This document shows, in pieces, positions 7,896 through 15,515 of a stretch of 64,000 nt of DNA. The stretch covers positions 5,074,673 through 5,138,672 of the forward strand of contig NZ_CP088245.1 of the NCBI RefSeq assembly GCF_021117275.1, written 5' to 3'. Within the stretch, counting starts at the first letter, position 1, and each line of letters opens with the position of its first letter. Below the pieces are notes generated by a model, which worked only from the letters and a program-made list of their open reading frames with translations, had not been told where the DNA came from and ran no database searches. This DNA is from Metabacillus sp. B2-18. Lineage in GTDB: Bacteria; Bacillota; Bacilli; Bacillales; Bacillaceae. Position numbers and translations under genes: made by a program.

Positions 7896-9707
7896 ATGAG
7901 GTCTGCTAAATTTACAGTATATCAATTAAAAAATGATAGCTATAATTTTGATCAGTATTGCGAGGAAATTGTTCACAAATATAACCACAGTCAAAATGAA
8001 AATACAGATGAATCAGAATTAGAAACATATAAGCTAAAAAAAATTAATACTCAAATTCCTTTTAAACATATAGAAAGTATCAAAGTTTATGTTGCTATGC
8101 ATCAGACCACTCCTCAATGGAAGGATACATTGAATGAGTTACTTTACGATGACATTAGGCAAATTAAAAACATTAGCCACTCATTCTTATTTTTTATAAA
8201 GATTCAAAATAATTTTTTTGCAATAACTGGTGGTAAGGGGCATTTAGTTATTAGTGAATACAAAGATTATGCTTTTGGATTGGAGATTCTATCAAAAATT
8301 ATGCTTCCTAGAGATAACATCATCAAAAGTATTGCTGACAGATCTTTACAAGGAAACCGCTTTAGTGGACAACAATATTTTAATAATTTCGTTAACTTAA
8401 TATCTGAAAACAATATAAGTAATTATTTCAAAGAGATAAATACTTTCCTTACTAAGGAGAAAATATGTAGAGAATTTGGTGTAAATATTAAAGAGAAAAA
8501 AGAAGGTTTTAATTTTCTTGCACGCGATTCTATTAAGCTAGGAAAATCTCTAAATTTAAAAGAACTAGATATATTTATGAAAAATCTTGACCGACTTATC
8601 AATCATGTAGATTCGGAGCATAATATAAATAAATTCCATGAGGTGGATTATAGAGATTCACTTTTTAAAGAACTGAATTCCGAGTTAGAACGCATGATAT
8701 TTGAATCATTAAATCGAAATAAAGAAGAAATCAATAATTCTAATATAAAAATTTTAAATTCAAACAACTTATATATAGACTGTGATTATTATGTTTTAAA
8801 AAAGCGGAATTCAAATGGAAAAGAACTAGGACGATATGAGAATGAAGTTGAATTTGTTGACATAATTGAAGTTTTTAATAAGTTTTATTTTGAAAAAATA
8901 ATTGGGACAAATAAGAGTATTATTGAGGATTTTCTTAAAGCAGTTTCCTTAGAAGGTTATATTGACAATGAGCGTATAATTTATGAACGGATTTTAGACC
9001 TATTAGACCTAAGCTTAATTTATAATAATACACATTACATTCTAATAAACGGAAAATGGTTTTATCTAGATAGTAACTTTATCGAAGAAATTAACAAAAC
9101 CTTTATTGATAGGGTAATACCGATTTACGAAAACTCTTCAAAAACAATTACATTAAAAAGTTGGAAATCTGGTGACGATGAGGGGAAATATAATTATTCA
9201 TATCACGATAGTGATGGATATTATGTATTAGATAAAATGCTTGTAAGAAACGTGGAAATTTGTGACTTGCTTAGAATTGAAGAAGAGGAAATCCTTTTAT
9301 TTCATGTTAAAGATGGACTTGCAGGAAGTACTCGTATTTTATGTGAACAAATACTTATCGCTATGGAATCTATCCAGGCTGCCATTTTATATAATGACAG
9401 AGAGTTTCTCCTTGAATATTACCAATCCATAAAGAATAAAGATATGCCAAAAATATCAGATTCTTCTAGAAATTCAGCTATTAAATTCCTAAACAAATTC
9501 AACACCGCTGAAGAATTTATTGAAACCATATTAAGTCCATCTATGAAAATAACTTTTGTTTTTGCGTTTAAGTCTAAGAATCATAATCTATATAATCCTG
9601 ATACAATAACTTCTACTCCAGCAAAAATTTCAATCTTAAATTTAATTTCTCAAGTTAAAAGATTTGACTTTGATTTAAGAATTGTAGAAATAAAATCAGA
9701 CAATTAA
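7896..9707 (+). CDS. Large unknown protein, DUF6119/TIGR04141-like (tentative)
   Basis: The product is 603 residues, very AT-rich in codon use, with no membrane segments or signal peptide. The ATG at 7896 is preferred because GGAGGGG lies five bases upstream. It resembles the sporadically distributed DUF6119/TIGR04141 group: an N-terminal alpha/beta region (KFTVYQLKN...), a central region, and a C-terminal segment LLFHVKDGLAGSTRILCEQI (about 470-490) reminiscent of the conserved HVK...S...L motif. The match is from memory and may be wrong. Patchy distribution, position in a mobile element and a divergent winged-helix partner suggest anti-phage or restriction-associated function. No catalytic motif can be named. 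Confidence 0.55.
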   Translation: MRSAKFTVYQLKNDSYNFDQYCEEIVHKYNHSQNENTDESELETYKLKKINTQIPFKHIESIKVYVAMHQTTPQWKDTLNELLYDDIRQIKNISHSFLFFIKIQNNFFAITGGKGHLVISEYKDYAFGLEILSKIMLPRDNIIKSIADRSLQGNRFSGQQYFNNFVNLISENNISNYFKEINTFLTKEKICREFGVNIKEKKEGFNFLARDSIKLGKSLNLKELDIFMKNLDRLINHVDSEHNINKFHEVDYRDSLFKELNSELERMIFESLNRNKEEINNSNIKILNSNNLYIDCDYYVLKKRNSNGKELGRYENEVEFVDIIEVFNKFYFEKIIGTNKSIIEDFLKAVSLEGYIDNERIIYERILDLLDLSLIYNNTHYILINGKWFYLDSNFIEEINKTFIDRVIPIYENSSKTITLKSWKSGDDEGKYNYSYHDSDGYYVLDKMLVRNVEICDLLRIEEEEILLFHVKDGLAGSTRILCEQILIAMESIQAAILYNDREFLLEYYQSIKNKDMPKISDSSRNSAIKFLNKFNTAEEFIETILSPSMKITFVFAFKSKNHNLYNPDTITSTPAKISILNLISQVKRFDFDLRIVEIKSDN

Positions 9708-9712
9708 CTTAC

Positions 9713-9746
9713 AGAAAACTAACATGACTATAATTGTTAGTTTTCT
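9713..9746. terminator. Bidirectional terminator
   Basis: The perfect inverted repeat AGAAAACTAAC/GTTAGTTTTCT lies between the convergent genes ending at 9707 and 9766. Confidence 0.75.
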
Positions 9747-9765
9747 AAACTTCCCTGATAAATTA

Positions 9766-10278
9766 TTATTCTTTTACTTTGTTTATTCTTAATTCATGCA
9801 ATACGCTAACTAGCTGTTCTAAAGGTTCATTTTCATCGAGGTGCTCTTTAATCGATAGTTCGCGCATTTCTCTGATCAGCTCATTTGCTCTTGAATCTAT
9901 CCTAGTTAGCGCTTCTTCTAGACGGTTTATTAATCTGATATCAGGCTTATTTTTTTTAAGTTCCTCTGCATAACGCTTCATAAGACGCCGAGTACGGATT
10001 TCAAGTAGCTTATATCTCCCTTTTACTTGCTTATCTATGTCCTCTGGAATCATTTCATAAAGTACCTTTTCATCATCTAATAACGTATCAAATGAAATGT
10101 TTTCATATTCACCAGTAACGATTGCATTTTTATTACCTTTTAGGCTTTCTCGGTGTTTTTCCTTATTTTTAGGTCCTGTACTTTTACCACCGTGTAGTCG
10201 ACAGCGACCATTCTTTAAAGGTGTCTTTTTACAAGGTGTTCCTTGCCTAGTTTTTGCGCCACATATTATCTTTTCCAT
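9766..10278 (-). CDS. Terminase-small-subunit-like protein with HGG motif
   Basis: The N-terminus of this 170-residue protein has CGAKTRQGTPC, NGRCRLHGG and KSTGP, a short Cys/His module common at the start of phage proteins annotated as terminase small subunits. GNKNAIVTGEYE and a long helical region (about 80-150) follow, also typical of that group. The ribosome binding site is GGTGGTG. No large terminase, portal or capsid genes are nearby. A lone small terminase is a known hallmark of phage satellites, which use it to redirect helper packaging, so this gene may be a packaging-hijack function. HGG-motif proteins also occur outside phages, so the role is not certain. Confidence 0.5.
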   Translation of the reverse strand: MEKIICGAKTRQGTPCKKTPLKNGRCRLHGGKSTGPKNKEKHRESLKGNKNAIVTGEYENISFDTLLDDEKVLYEMIPEDIDKQVKGRYKLLEIRTRRLMKRYAEELKKNKPDIRLINRLEEALTRIDSRANELIREMRELSIKEHLDENEPLEQLVSVLHELRINKVKE

Positions 10279-10359
10279 GTTTTCACCACCAGACCTCTAT
10301 TCATGGGGTATCGTTTGAAAATGAAGGGGGAAGCAATTTGCCCCTCCCTCCTTTAATTG

Positions 10360-10557
10360 CTATATAAACCTATTAATTTTTGTCAATGCTGTAGCTTCCT
10401 TCACTCGTTGTTCAAATTCTTCTTCAAGTCCTTTTTCTTTAATAAATGCTCTATAGAATAGTATTTCTGCTGACCTATCAAAAATGATTAGTTCTAACTT
10501 CTCCATATCTTTATATAGATCCAATAATAAATCCTTGTCTTCTTCCACTACATTCAT
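10360..10557 (-). CDS. Small acidic hypothetical protein
   Basis: A 65-residue, mostly helical protein (MNVVEEDKDLLLDLYKDMEK...). AGGGGCG precedes the ATG by only two or three bases. It follows two other small genes in the same direction at 10570 and 10808. No family is recognised. Confidence 0.45.
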   Translation of the reverse strand: MNVVEEDKDLLLDLYKDMEKLELIIFDRSAEILFYRAFIKEKGLEEEFEQRVKEATALTKINRFI

Positions 10558-10569
10558 CGCCCCTATTAC

Positions 10570-10791
10570 TCATAATTGCTGCTCATCTTTTTCAAACCCT
10601 AAACTAACCAAGTTTATACTCATATAGTTGTTTTCTCTCATTGTAAATCTGTTGAATAAATCTGTTACTTCTTTGGGGTTTTGCTTAATATAGGTATAAA
10701 TTGTCTCAATACTTTTTAATAATTCTTGCTCAGTTAAATCTTCATCATATCTAAATTCACACCATAACTTTTCACTTTCAATTAAAAACAT
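10570..10791 (-). CDS. Small hypothetical protein, possible paralogue of the next gene
   Basis: The 73-residue product starts at an ATG placed well behind AGGGGTG; an in-frame GTG at 10800 overlaps that site and is less likely. The middle (SIETIYTYIKQNPKEVTDLF) matches in pattern the middle of the gene at 10808-11011 (SIDELCTALKKNTDDIKHFL). This suggests duplication of a small alpha/beta domain. No family is recognised. Confidence 0.5.
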   Translation of the reverse strand: MFLIESEKLWCEFRYDEDLTEQELLKSIETIYTYIKQNPKEVTDLFNRFTMRENNYMSINLVSLGFEKDEQQL

Positions 10792-10807
10792 TATCTTCAC
10801 CCCTAGT

Positions 10808-11011
10808 TTATTTATTTCGGATTGTTAACTGATAACCTCCTTTAGAATATACATCTGGATAGTTATCCAAAAAGTGTTTAATATCATCAGTGTTTTTCTT
10901 TAAAGCAGTACATAATTCATCTATGCTTTTGTCAAAATCTTTTCGGGAAACTTTTTTTGAACTTGTTCCTCTTAGGTCAATTACAACATGACTACCTAAT
11001 ACTCTGATCAT
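10808..11011 (-). CDS. Small hypothetical protein at the element A border
   Basis: The 67-residue product begins MIRVLGSHVVIDLRGTSS. The ATG at 11011 has GGAGGTG upstream at ideal spacing, while a longer frame from 11038 would bury that site. It is first in a run of three small genes and lies about 170 bp inside the att copy at 11179. No family is recognised; see the note on similarity with 10570-10791. Confidence 0.55.
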   Translation of the reverse strand: MIRVLGSHVVIDLRGTSSKKVSRKDFDKSIDELCTALKKNTDDIKHFLDNYPDVYSKGGYQLTIRNK

Positions 11012-11088
11012 TTGTATCACCTCCGTTCTTTTGCTCACATATTAATCTATAAGATAAATTGTCCATTTTTTAAGTGGTAAAATAAAAA

Positions 11089-11113
11089 AGACAAGTTCTT
11101 TTGAACCTGTCTT
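11089..11113 (-). terminator. Hairpin terminator near element A/B junction
   Basis: The minus strand reads AAGACAGGTTC, a loop, GAACTTGTCTT, then T-rich sequence. It would stop transcription entering element A from element B. Confidence 0.65.
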
Positions 11114-11178
11114 CCTAACGCATTAACTTTTTTGCAATTTTCGTAGTTTATTTATAGATATAGTAATCTCCATCTTCC

Positions 11179-11205
11179 TGTTTACCATCACTTGTGATAC
11201 GGTTC
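11179..11205. repeat. Internal att site: 27-bp copy of the rlmH 3' end
   Basis: The 27 bases from 11179 to 11205 are identical to 25618-25644, the end of rlmH and the bases after it. On the minus strand it contains GAACCGTATCACAAGTGA, the codons for EPYHK and the stop. Similarity to the true copy ends sharply on both sides. This marks the shared border of elements A and B. Confidence 0.85.
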
Positions 11206-11315
11206 ACCTTTGTATTTATGGTAAAGCATATAGGCAAGACTATTCTTATCATTAACGTATAAACTTTTATGACTATTTTAGCAGGAGAAAACCCCCAGTG
11301 CGTTAATCCTTTAGT

Positions 11316-11333
11316 GTGCCGGGGGTCAGGCAC
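11316..11333. repeat. GTGCC/GGCAC hairpin with GGGGGTCAG core
   Basis: A GC-rich hairpin in AT-rich surroundings lies just after the transducer gene stop. The core GGGTCAGGCAC recalls a dispersed short repeat that I remember from Bacillus genomes. It could also act as a weak terminator, but no T run follows. Confidence 0.35.
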
Positions 11334-11338
11334 TTTAT

Positions 11339-12040
11339 TTATCTTAACTTACCTTCTATTTCTTGCAACATCTCAACATTCTTATTCATATCTATATTAA
11401 TCTCATCCATTTCACTTCTAATTGACTCTTCTTTCTCTCGAATTGAATAGATTTTTTGTTGGATTGCTGCTTGTGTTTCTTTTATATTAATGGAATCCTT
11501 CATAATAGAGGCTGCATGCTCAGACAACACACTTAATTCATGTGAGACCTTATCAATTCCATCTGCATATCCACTCACCTTAGAATTAACCTCTTCTATA
11601 GTAGAGTCAAAGGTTTTAAATGAAGTAAAGCTTTGGGTAATTTTAGATTCAATTTGCTCAAGCGTGCTCCGGATTTCAAGGGAAGCAGAATCTGTCTGAG
11701 CCGCTAATTTCCCTACCTCTTGGGCAACTATAGAAAATCCTTTTCCTGCTTCTCCCGTACGTGCAGATTCAATACTTGCATTTAAGGAAAGTATTTTCGT
11801 TTGTGACGAGACTTCCATTATGACCTGACTCATTTTAGAAACGTTTTGGGTAAGGTTTCTCAAATCATTCATAATATCTGCTGTATCTTTTACATGATTC
11901 GCTAGCTTATTATTCATTTCCGCCACGTCTCTAGTATCAGAAGAATAGTGAGTTAGTTTAACGGTGTGTTCATTTAACTTGTCTGTCATTTCATTAAAAA
12001 CATCCACAAACGCAGAGAGGGCATTAAAACTAACTGACAT
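11339..12040 (-). CDS. Chemotaxis-transducer signalling domain, 3' part of a split fusion gene
   Basis: The 233-residue frame is a soluble methyl-accepting chemotaxis signalling domain, a long antiparallel coiled coil. The kinase-contact tip is intact: [18 protein letters not shown], then VAQEVGKLA. It lacks periplasmic and membrane regions. The frame stays open upstream of its first ATG to about 12111 and reads [16 protein letters not shown], natural-looking linker sequence, up to the point where the peroxiredoxin frame of 11986-12663 is still in register. One extra A in the run of five A (plus-strand T at 12107-12111) would join both into one protein of roughly 440 residues. No ribosome binding site precedes the internal ATG. 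It should therefore be read as the C-terminal half of a redox-sensing transducer. Confidence 0.7.
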   Translation of the reverse strand: MSVSFNALSAFVDVFNEMTDKLNEHTVKLTHYSSDTRDVAEMNNKLANHVKDTADIMNDLRNLTQNVSKMSQVIMEVSSQTKILSLNASIESARTGEAGKGFSIVAQEVGKLAAQTDSASLEIRSTLEQIESKITQSFTSFKTFDSTIEEVNSKVSGYADGIDKVSHELSVLSEHAASIMKDSINIKETQAAIQQKIYSIREKEESIRSEMDEINIDMNKNVEMLQEIEGKLR

Positions 12041-12663
12041 TTCTTTTCTACTTTGTTTATGTTCAACAAATTGCTCCCAATGCTTTTCACTGAGTATTCT
12101 GTTGAGTTTTTAATATCCCCGAACGTCTCGTTTAGGGCAGATATATAGACGGGCAACTCTGCTTTAAAATCGTAATCCTTAGTAATTTGTAGAGGCAACT
12201 GTTCAATCATACTCATAATTTCCTCTGCAGTGGGACGGTCGTTTTGATGATCACCTACATAAGAATAACGAATAACATGCTGGTCATCTAATAAGTAGGA
12301 AGCTGGTATCGCAATACGGAATGAATCCCATTTAATAGGAACAAAAACCTCATATTGCTTTATAACTTTCCGTGTTTCATCAGATAATATAGGTATTTTA
12401 ATTCCGGTAGCTTCCGTATACTGAATTATCCCCTCTATTTTTTGGCCAGCAATTCCAATTAGCTGTATTCCTTTACTTAAAAATTCATCATAATAATCTT
12501 TAAGCATTTCTAATTGTTTTCTACAACTCGGACACCAGGTCCCACGTAAAAAAATCAGATACAGTGGTTTTCCTTCAAAATCCTTTAATGAAACGAATCC
12601 ACCTTGACTTGATTCTAGCTTGAAATCTGGTGCTTTATGACCAACTGTTAAGCCCTTTGCCAC
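11986..12663 (-). CDS. Peroxiredoxin/TlpA-like domain, 5' part of a split fusion gene
   Basis: The first 180 or so residues form an AhpC/TSA-type redoxin: [11 protein letters not shown], then [10 protein letters not shown] with Cys44 and Cys47 as a CxxC pair, and a conserved [16 protein letters not shown] strand. No signal peptide is seen, so it acts in the cytoplasm. Translation starts at GTG (12663) after AAAGGATG. From about residue 186 the frame is probably wrong: the tail ending LWMFLMK is the out-of-frame reading of the transducer gene 11339-12040. A one-base change in the A run at 12107-12111 would restore a peroxiredoxin-linker-MCP fusion. Such a protein would report peroxide or thiol state to the chemotaxis kinase. 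Whether the break is real or a sequencing error cannot be told here. Confidence 0.7.
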   Translation of the reverse strand: MAKGLTVGHKAPDFKLESSQGGFVSLKDFEGKPLYLIFLRGTWCPSCRKQLEMLKDYYDEFLSKGIQLIGIAGQKIEGIIQYTEATGIKIPILSDETRKVIKQYEVFVPIKWDSFRIAIPASYLLDDQHVIRYSYVGDHQNDRPTAEEIMSMIEQLPLQITKDYDFKAELPVYISALNETFGDIKNSTEYSVKSIGSNLLNINKVEKKCQLVLMPSLRLWMFLMK

Positions 12664-13044
12664 AACTAAAACATCCTTTCGCTAAGGTATTCCCTAACAT
12701 TTTCAGTAAAGCGTTGTACTCTACATACTTAGTAAAAAGCTTTTCTCATTTTTTATAGTCCTCAAATTATGGATATCTTGAAAAATAATGAACAAACTCG
12801 GAGGTTTCCGTACACAGACCTCTTACTAACATATTTTTACAATCTTCTTATTTCTGATATAGTAACAGTAAAGAACTGGATGGATATTACGAGGAGTAAA
12901 TGGCTGAAGAGGAACAATTGAGTGGATGAGGATAGTGAAAAAACAATAAATCCATTGTGTCTCCTTCAGACATAGAAATGACAGTAAACAAGAAACTTTT
13001 TTGTTAGCTTTAGTAGAGCACATGACAAGACAAAGAGTATACGG
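12664..13044. other. Intergenic stretch, no gene supported
   Basis: Contains the upstream region of the split peroxiredoxin-transducer gene and a hairpin at about 12800-12825 (GAGGT...ACCTC) that may end the Crp-type operon. A near-palindrome TGTTAG/CTTAGC at 12680-12699 has six or seven bases between half-sites, not four, so it is not counted with the island operators. Confidence 0.4.
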
Positions 13045-13728
13045 TTATCCCTCTTCCACCCCATATAACTCCTTAGTCAAGGCTGTATTAATTTTTAAAG
13101 GCTTCCTCATAATTACTTCTTCCTTCTCAAGCTCCCCTAAAAATAGGCTGACCGTTTCTCTAGATGAGCCAATCATACTCGCGATATCATGTTGGGTAAT
13201 TTTAACTTCGACCGTTTGCCAACTCCCACTCCTTATGCCAAATCGATTACTTAGCTGCATGAGAAGAAGTACAATTCGATACTTTACATCTTTATAGGCA
13301 ATACTTTCGGTAATCTGATACATCTCTTTAAGCTTTGAAGTCAAAATGGTAATGAGCTTTATGGCAATATCTGGGTTTTGTCGGATAAAATCTTCAAATC
13401 TGTCCTTTGATAGAGTGCATACAAACGAATCAACCATTGTTTCAGCATAAATTTCAGATTCTGTTAACGAAAAACTGGATGTTTCTCCAAACACATTTCC
13501 TTCACTTAAAAGATCAACCGTGAATTCTTTTCCGGTCGAAGACACTTTATATAGTCGAACCTGACCTTTTTTCAAGAAAAATAAAGACCTCATTTGTTGA
13601 GTCGGACTTAGAATAATGGTTCCCTTCTTAATAGGTGCTGTTAATGTCACTTCATCTATTTTTCTTAATTCTTCTTCCGGAAGCTCATCAAGTAAATTAA
13701 TCTGTGAAAGTAACATAAGTTTATCCAT
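13045..13728 (-). CDS. Crp/Fnr-family transcription regulator
   Basis: The 227-residue protein has a cyclic-nucleotide-binding-type beta roll (about 10-120, with GNVFGETSSF), a dimerisation helix (about 120-145) and a C-terminal helix-turn-helix (about 176-200) whose recognition helix reads SSRETVSLFLGEL. The Arg-Glu pair matches Crp, but the third contact residue, Arg in Crp, is Leu here. This fits a half-site beginning TGT but not the full TGTGA. There is only one cysteine (Cys104) and no Fnr-type cluster, so the signal is unknown; Cys104 or a ligand are candidates. It overlaps the glutaredoxin-like gene upstream by eight bases. It is the natural candidate to bind the TGTWAG-N4-CTWACA palindromes of the island, including one in its own promoter. 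Confidence 0.85.
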   Translation of the reverse strand: MDKLMLLSQINLLDELPEEELRKIDEVTLTAPIKKGTIILSPTQQMRSLFFLKKGQVRLYKVSSTGKEFTVDLLSEGNVFGETSSFSLTESEIYAETMVDSFVCTLSKDRFEDFIRQNPDIAIKLITILTSKLKEMYQITESIAYKDVKYRIVLLLMQLSNRFGIRSGSWQTVEVKITQHDIASMIGSSRETVSLFLGELEKEEVIMRKPLKINTALTKELYGVEEG

Positions 13729-13942
13729 GATTACACCTCTCTCTATATCGTTTCAAAATCATCTCAAAATCTAACCATTCATCTTCCACCTCTAACATAG
13801 GTAGGCCATTATCAAGTGTAAGGGCTCTCCCTGTATCTATATTATCAAAAATACTTATCACTTTCACATCAAGGTCTAGCTTCTTAAATAGCTTGATGAC
13901 TTCATCACATTTGCAACAGCTTGGCAAAGTATATAAAATCAT
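13721..13942 (-). CDS. Glutaredoxin-like small redox protein
   Basis: A 73-residue thioredoxin-fold protein begins ILYTLPSCCKCDE. Cys9 and Cys12 form the CxxC pair, with an extra Cys10, and GLPMLEVEDEWLDF gives the cis-proline strand. Length and layout fit NrdH/glutaredoxin-like proteins. It is the first gene of an operon with the Crp/Fnr-type regulator, which it overlaps. The pairing suggests that it either feeds a redox signal to the regulator or is simply co-controlled. The promoter side carries the palindrome at 14046-14061 and a TAAAAT -10-like hexamer placed correctly for minus-strand transcription. Confidence 0.75.
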   Translation of the reverse strand: MILYTLPSCCKCDEVIKLFKKLDLDVKVISIFDNIDTGRALTLDNGLPMLEVEDEWLDFEMILKRYRERCNHG

Positions 13943-14045
13943 ATCCTCCTCACTCTTCTTTCCTTCATAGGTTGTCTTAGCTACTGGATGTATATTTACT
14001 TCTTACTTATCATTTTTTATTTTACATGTTTTCTTTAAAAGTAAA

Positions 14046-14061
14046 TGTAAGGAAGCTTACA
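14046..14061. promoter_or_regulatory. Operator of the island regulon, divergent promoter
   Basis: The perfect palindrome TGTAAGGAAGCTTACA lies between the glutaredoxin/regulator operon and the divergent peroxiredoxin gene. Centred at 14053.5, it has GATAAT (14083-14088) 32 bp away on the plus strand and TAAAAT (14019-14024) 32 bp away on the minus strand. One site could thus activate both promoters. Confidence 0.75.
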
Positions 14062-14118
14062 TAAATTATAAAAATAAGAGGAGATAATAAACATATCCAT
14101 TAAAGAGGAGATAAAAAC

Positions 14119-14758
14119 ATGACGTTAAATGCTGAATTAGATGCTATATCTCGTGAATTACTACACCTAACTCCAGAAAGGACACCATGAACCACGATAA
14201 AAGGTTACCACTACCGGCCCTTTTTCTAACTCTTCATATAGATTTATGTCTTCACCAAGATGGTTTTTCAAAGTGAAATCTTTGGCCTTCTCACCTTCTG
14301 CGACTCCTGTGACTAATCCTGATTCTTGCGCCTCCTTAATAGAACGCTCAAAAGCCTGCATGGCCTCAAATAATCGACAATTAAAAGCATACCAAGAGAT
14401 TTTACCCGAAGTTCATGGGCTAGGAGCACAGCTATTAGCTATCAGTCCACAAACTCCTGACAATACCTTATCCACGCAAGAAAAAAACGAACTGGATTTC
14501 CAAGTGTTAAGTGATCCGAGAGGGATAGTGTCCGCAAAGTTTAATGTGCTTTTTGACGTTCCTGACTACTTAAAGAACGCTTATGAGAAGATTGGATTAG
14601 ATTTAGAGTCCTTTAACGGAAAAGCAAAATGGATTTTGCCCGTACCAGCTACATTCATGATAGATGAAACAGGAGAAGTCAGGTTTAAGCATGTCAACCC
14701 TAACTTTATGTCTCGATTAGAACCAAATGATATATTACGCGCTTTAAGAAAATTATAA
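14119..14758 (+). pseudogene. Peroxiredoxin-like gene disrupted by an internal 190-bp inversion
   Basis: Plus-strand translation starts at ATG 14119 after AGAGGAG and gives MTLNAELDAISRELLHLTPE, then meets a stop at 14188. The next 63 residues of a peroxiredoxin, EAMQAFERS to YRGSWCPF, are encoded on the opposite strand between about 14367 and 14179. The rest (NRQLKAYQEILPEV... to the end at 14758) is again on the plus strand. Turning the middle segment round restores a protein close to its paralogues at 17090 and 22910, with the CPxC active site at the joint. The ends share only the five bases CAGAA/TTCTG, and a few bases are changed at the right joint. As it stands the gene cannot make an active product. 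Confidence 0.8.
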
Positions 14759-14762
14759 TTAG

Positions 14763-14790
14763 AGCAGCCCTCTTTTGGGCTGCTTTTTTT
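14763..14790 (+). terminator. Terminator of the disrupted peroxiredoxin gene
   Basis: AGCAGCCC/GGGCTGCT hairpin followed by seven T residues, four bases after the stop codon. Confidence 0.85.
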
Positions 14791-14805
14791 AGTAGCGTCT
14801 GCCTT

Positions 14806-15447
14806 CTATGTTTGTTCAATATTACGCTCTTCTGCCGAGTGGTTTATCTGGTTCATAGAATCTTCTCTGATTAAAGACCAAAGAGAGTCAAAGGCCGAAT
14901 CGGGAAACTCTTGCTTCAACTCTTCAAGTGATCCACAGCTCTTATAAAGTCCATTTAGCCTAACGGCAAGGGTTGAGTCAGTTAGTGACTCCTTTCCCTC
15001 TTGAAGCTCCTGCCACTTTTTAAAAATAGGTTTCCATCTCTGAAGAAAATACTTCTGATGACGAATTTCCGCCTCGTAAAAGGAATCAAGAAACTCTACA
15101 TAGGTATAGCAATCATCATGTAACCGCTTCATTTCCTCTACTTTTTGAAGCATATTAGTCTGCTGTTCCTCGTTGTGATAAAACAGGACAGAACGATACT
15201 TAATCGAGCGTGGAGGTCTCATCGTATTATGCTGTTGAAAAAATTGGTTCAGTATTTGATCTAAACTCAATACATCTGCATCATATAGTATTTCTAAAGC
15301 CTCCGTATAGTCTAAGGTGTTTCTGGATGTGGGCTGACCTTCTGTTCCCCCTGCATACCCGACTCTTGTTTTGATTACACCTGTATGATAACCAAAGCGT
15401 GCTTCCGGTCCCCAGAAACAGCCCATTCCTAACGTGACTCTCTCCAA
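14806..15447 (-). CDS. MsrA-type methionine sulfoxide reductase, stand-alone
   Basis: A 213-residue protein with the MsrA active-site motif GMGCFWGPEARF near the start, RVGYAGG, the FFQQHNTMRPP segment and HQKYFLQRW. MsrA reduces methionine-S-sulfoxide in proteins using thioredoxin. The TTG at 15447 is chosen because AGGGGTG lies at good distance; a longer frame would run through the upstream terminator. The C-terminal 70 residues are an extension not seen in the MsrAB protein at 23681. The sequence diverges from usual MsrA in several places, so substrate range may differ. Confidence 0.75.
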   Translation of the reverse strand: MERVTLGMGCFWGPEARFGYHTGVIKTRVGYAGGTEGQPTSRNTLDYTEALEILYDADVLSLDQILNQFFQQHNTMRPPRSIKYRSVLFYHNEEQQTNMLQKVEEMKRLHDDCYTYVEFLDSFYEAEIRHQKYFLQRWKPIFKKWQELQEGKESLTDSTLAVRLNGLYKSCGSLEELKQEFPDSAFDSLWSLIREDSMNQINHSAEERNIEQT

Positions 15448-15460
15448 TCTAATCACCCCT

Positions 15461-15503
15461 AAAAAAATACAAACCAAAGCAATCTTACATGCAAGATGCT
15501 TGG
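15461..15503 (-). terminator. Terminator after the Fe-S-type gene
   Basis: Minus-strand hairpin CCAAGCATCTT/AAGATTGCTTTGG followed by a T run, between 15516 and the MsrA-type gene. Confidence 0.7.
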
Positions 15504-15515
15504 CTTGTATCCTTC

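Larger units (their letters stand above)
2832..11205. mobile_element. Element A: serine-recombinase element at the rlmH attachment site
   Basis: This 8.4-kb block is bounded by rlmH-end-like sequences at 2832-2849 and 11179-11205. It holds a large serine recombinase right at one border, a second serine recombinase, a Rep-like protein, a GIY-YIG protein, a terminase-small-subunit-like protein, a divergent pair of unknown genes and several short orphan genes. The boundaries are inferred from the repeats and from gene content. The layout resembles SCC elements or phage satellites, but no ccrA/ccrB pair or phage structural gene is seen. Confidence 0.65.

Noticed and set aside
11148..11333. 61-codon frame across the internal att site
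   Set aside because: It has no ribosome binding site, runs through the att repeat and the GTGCC hairpin, and its sequence does not look like protein.
12680..12699. TGTTAG/CTTAGC palindrome before the split fusion gene
   Set aside because: The half-sites are six or seven bases apart, not four, and no -10 hexamer is placed at 32 bp.
12826..13023. 65-codon minus-strand frame
   Set aside because: Cysteine- and tyrosine-rich without a ribosome binding site; it looks like a random frame in AT-rich intergenic DNA.
14246..14375. Plus-strand extension of the peroxiredoxin C-terminal part
   Set aside because: This stretch is the antisense of the inverted N-terminal segment; it is not real coding sequence in this orientation.
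15490..15503. Half palindrome TTACATGCAAGATG as a further operator
   Set aside because: It is part of a terminator hairpin and does not have the TGTWAG-N4-CTWACA form.
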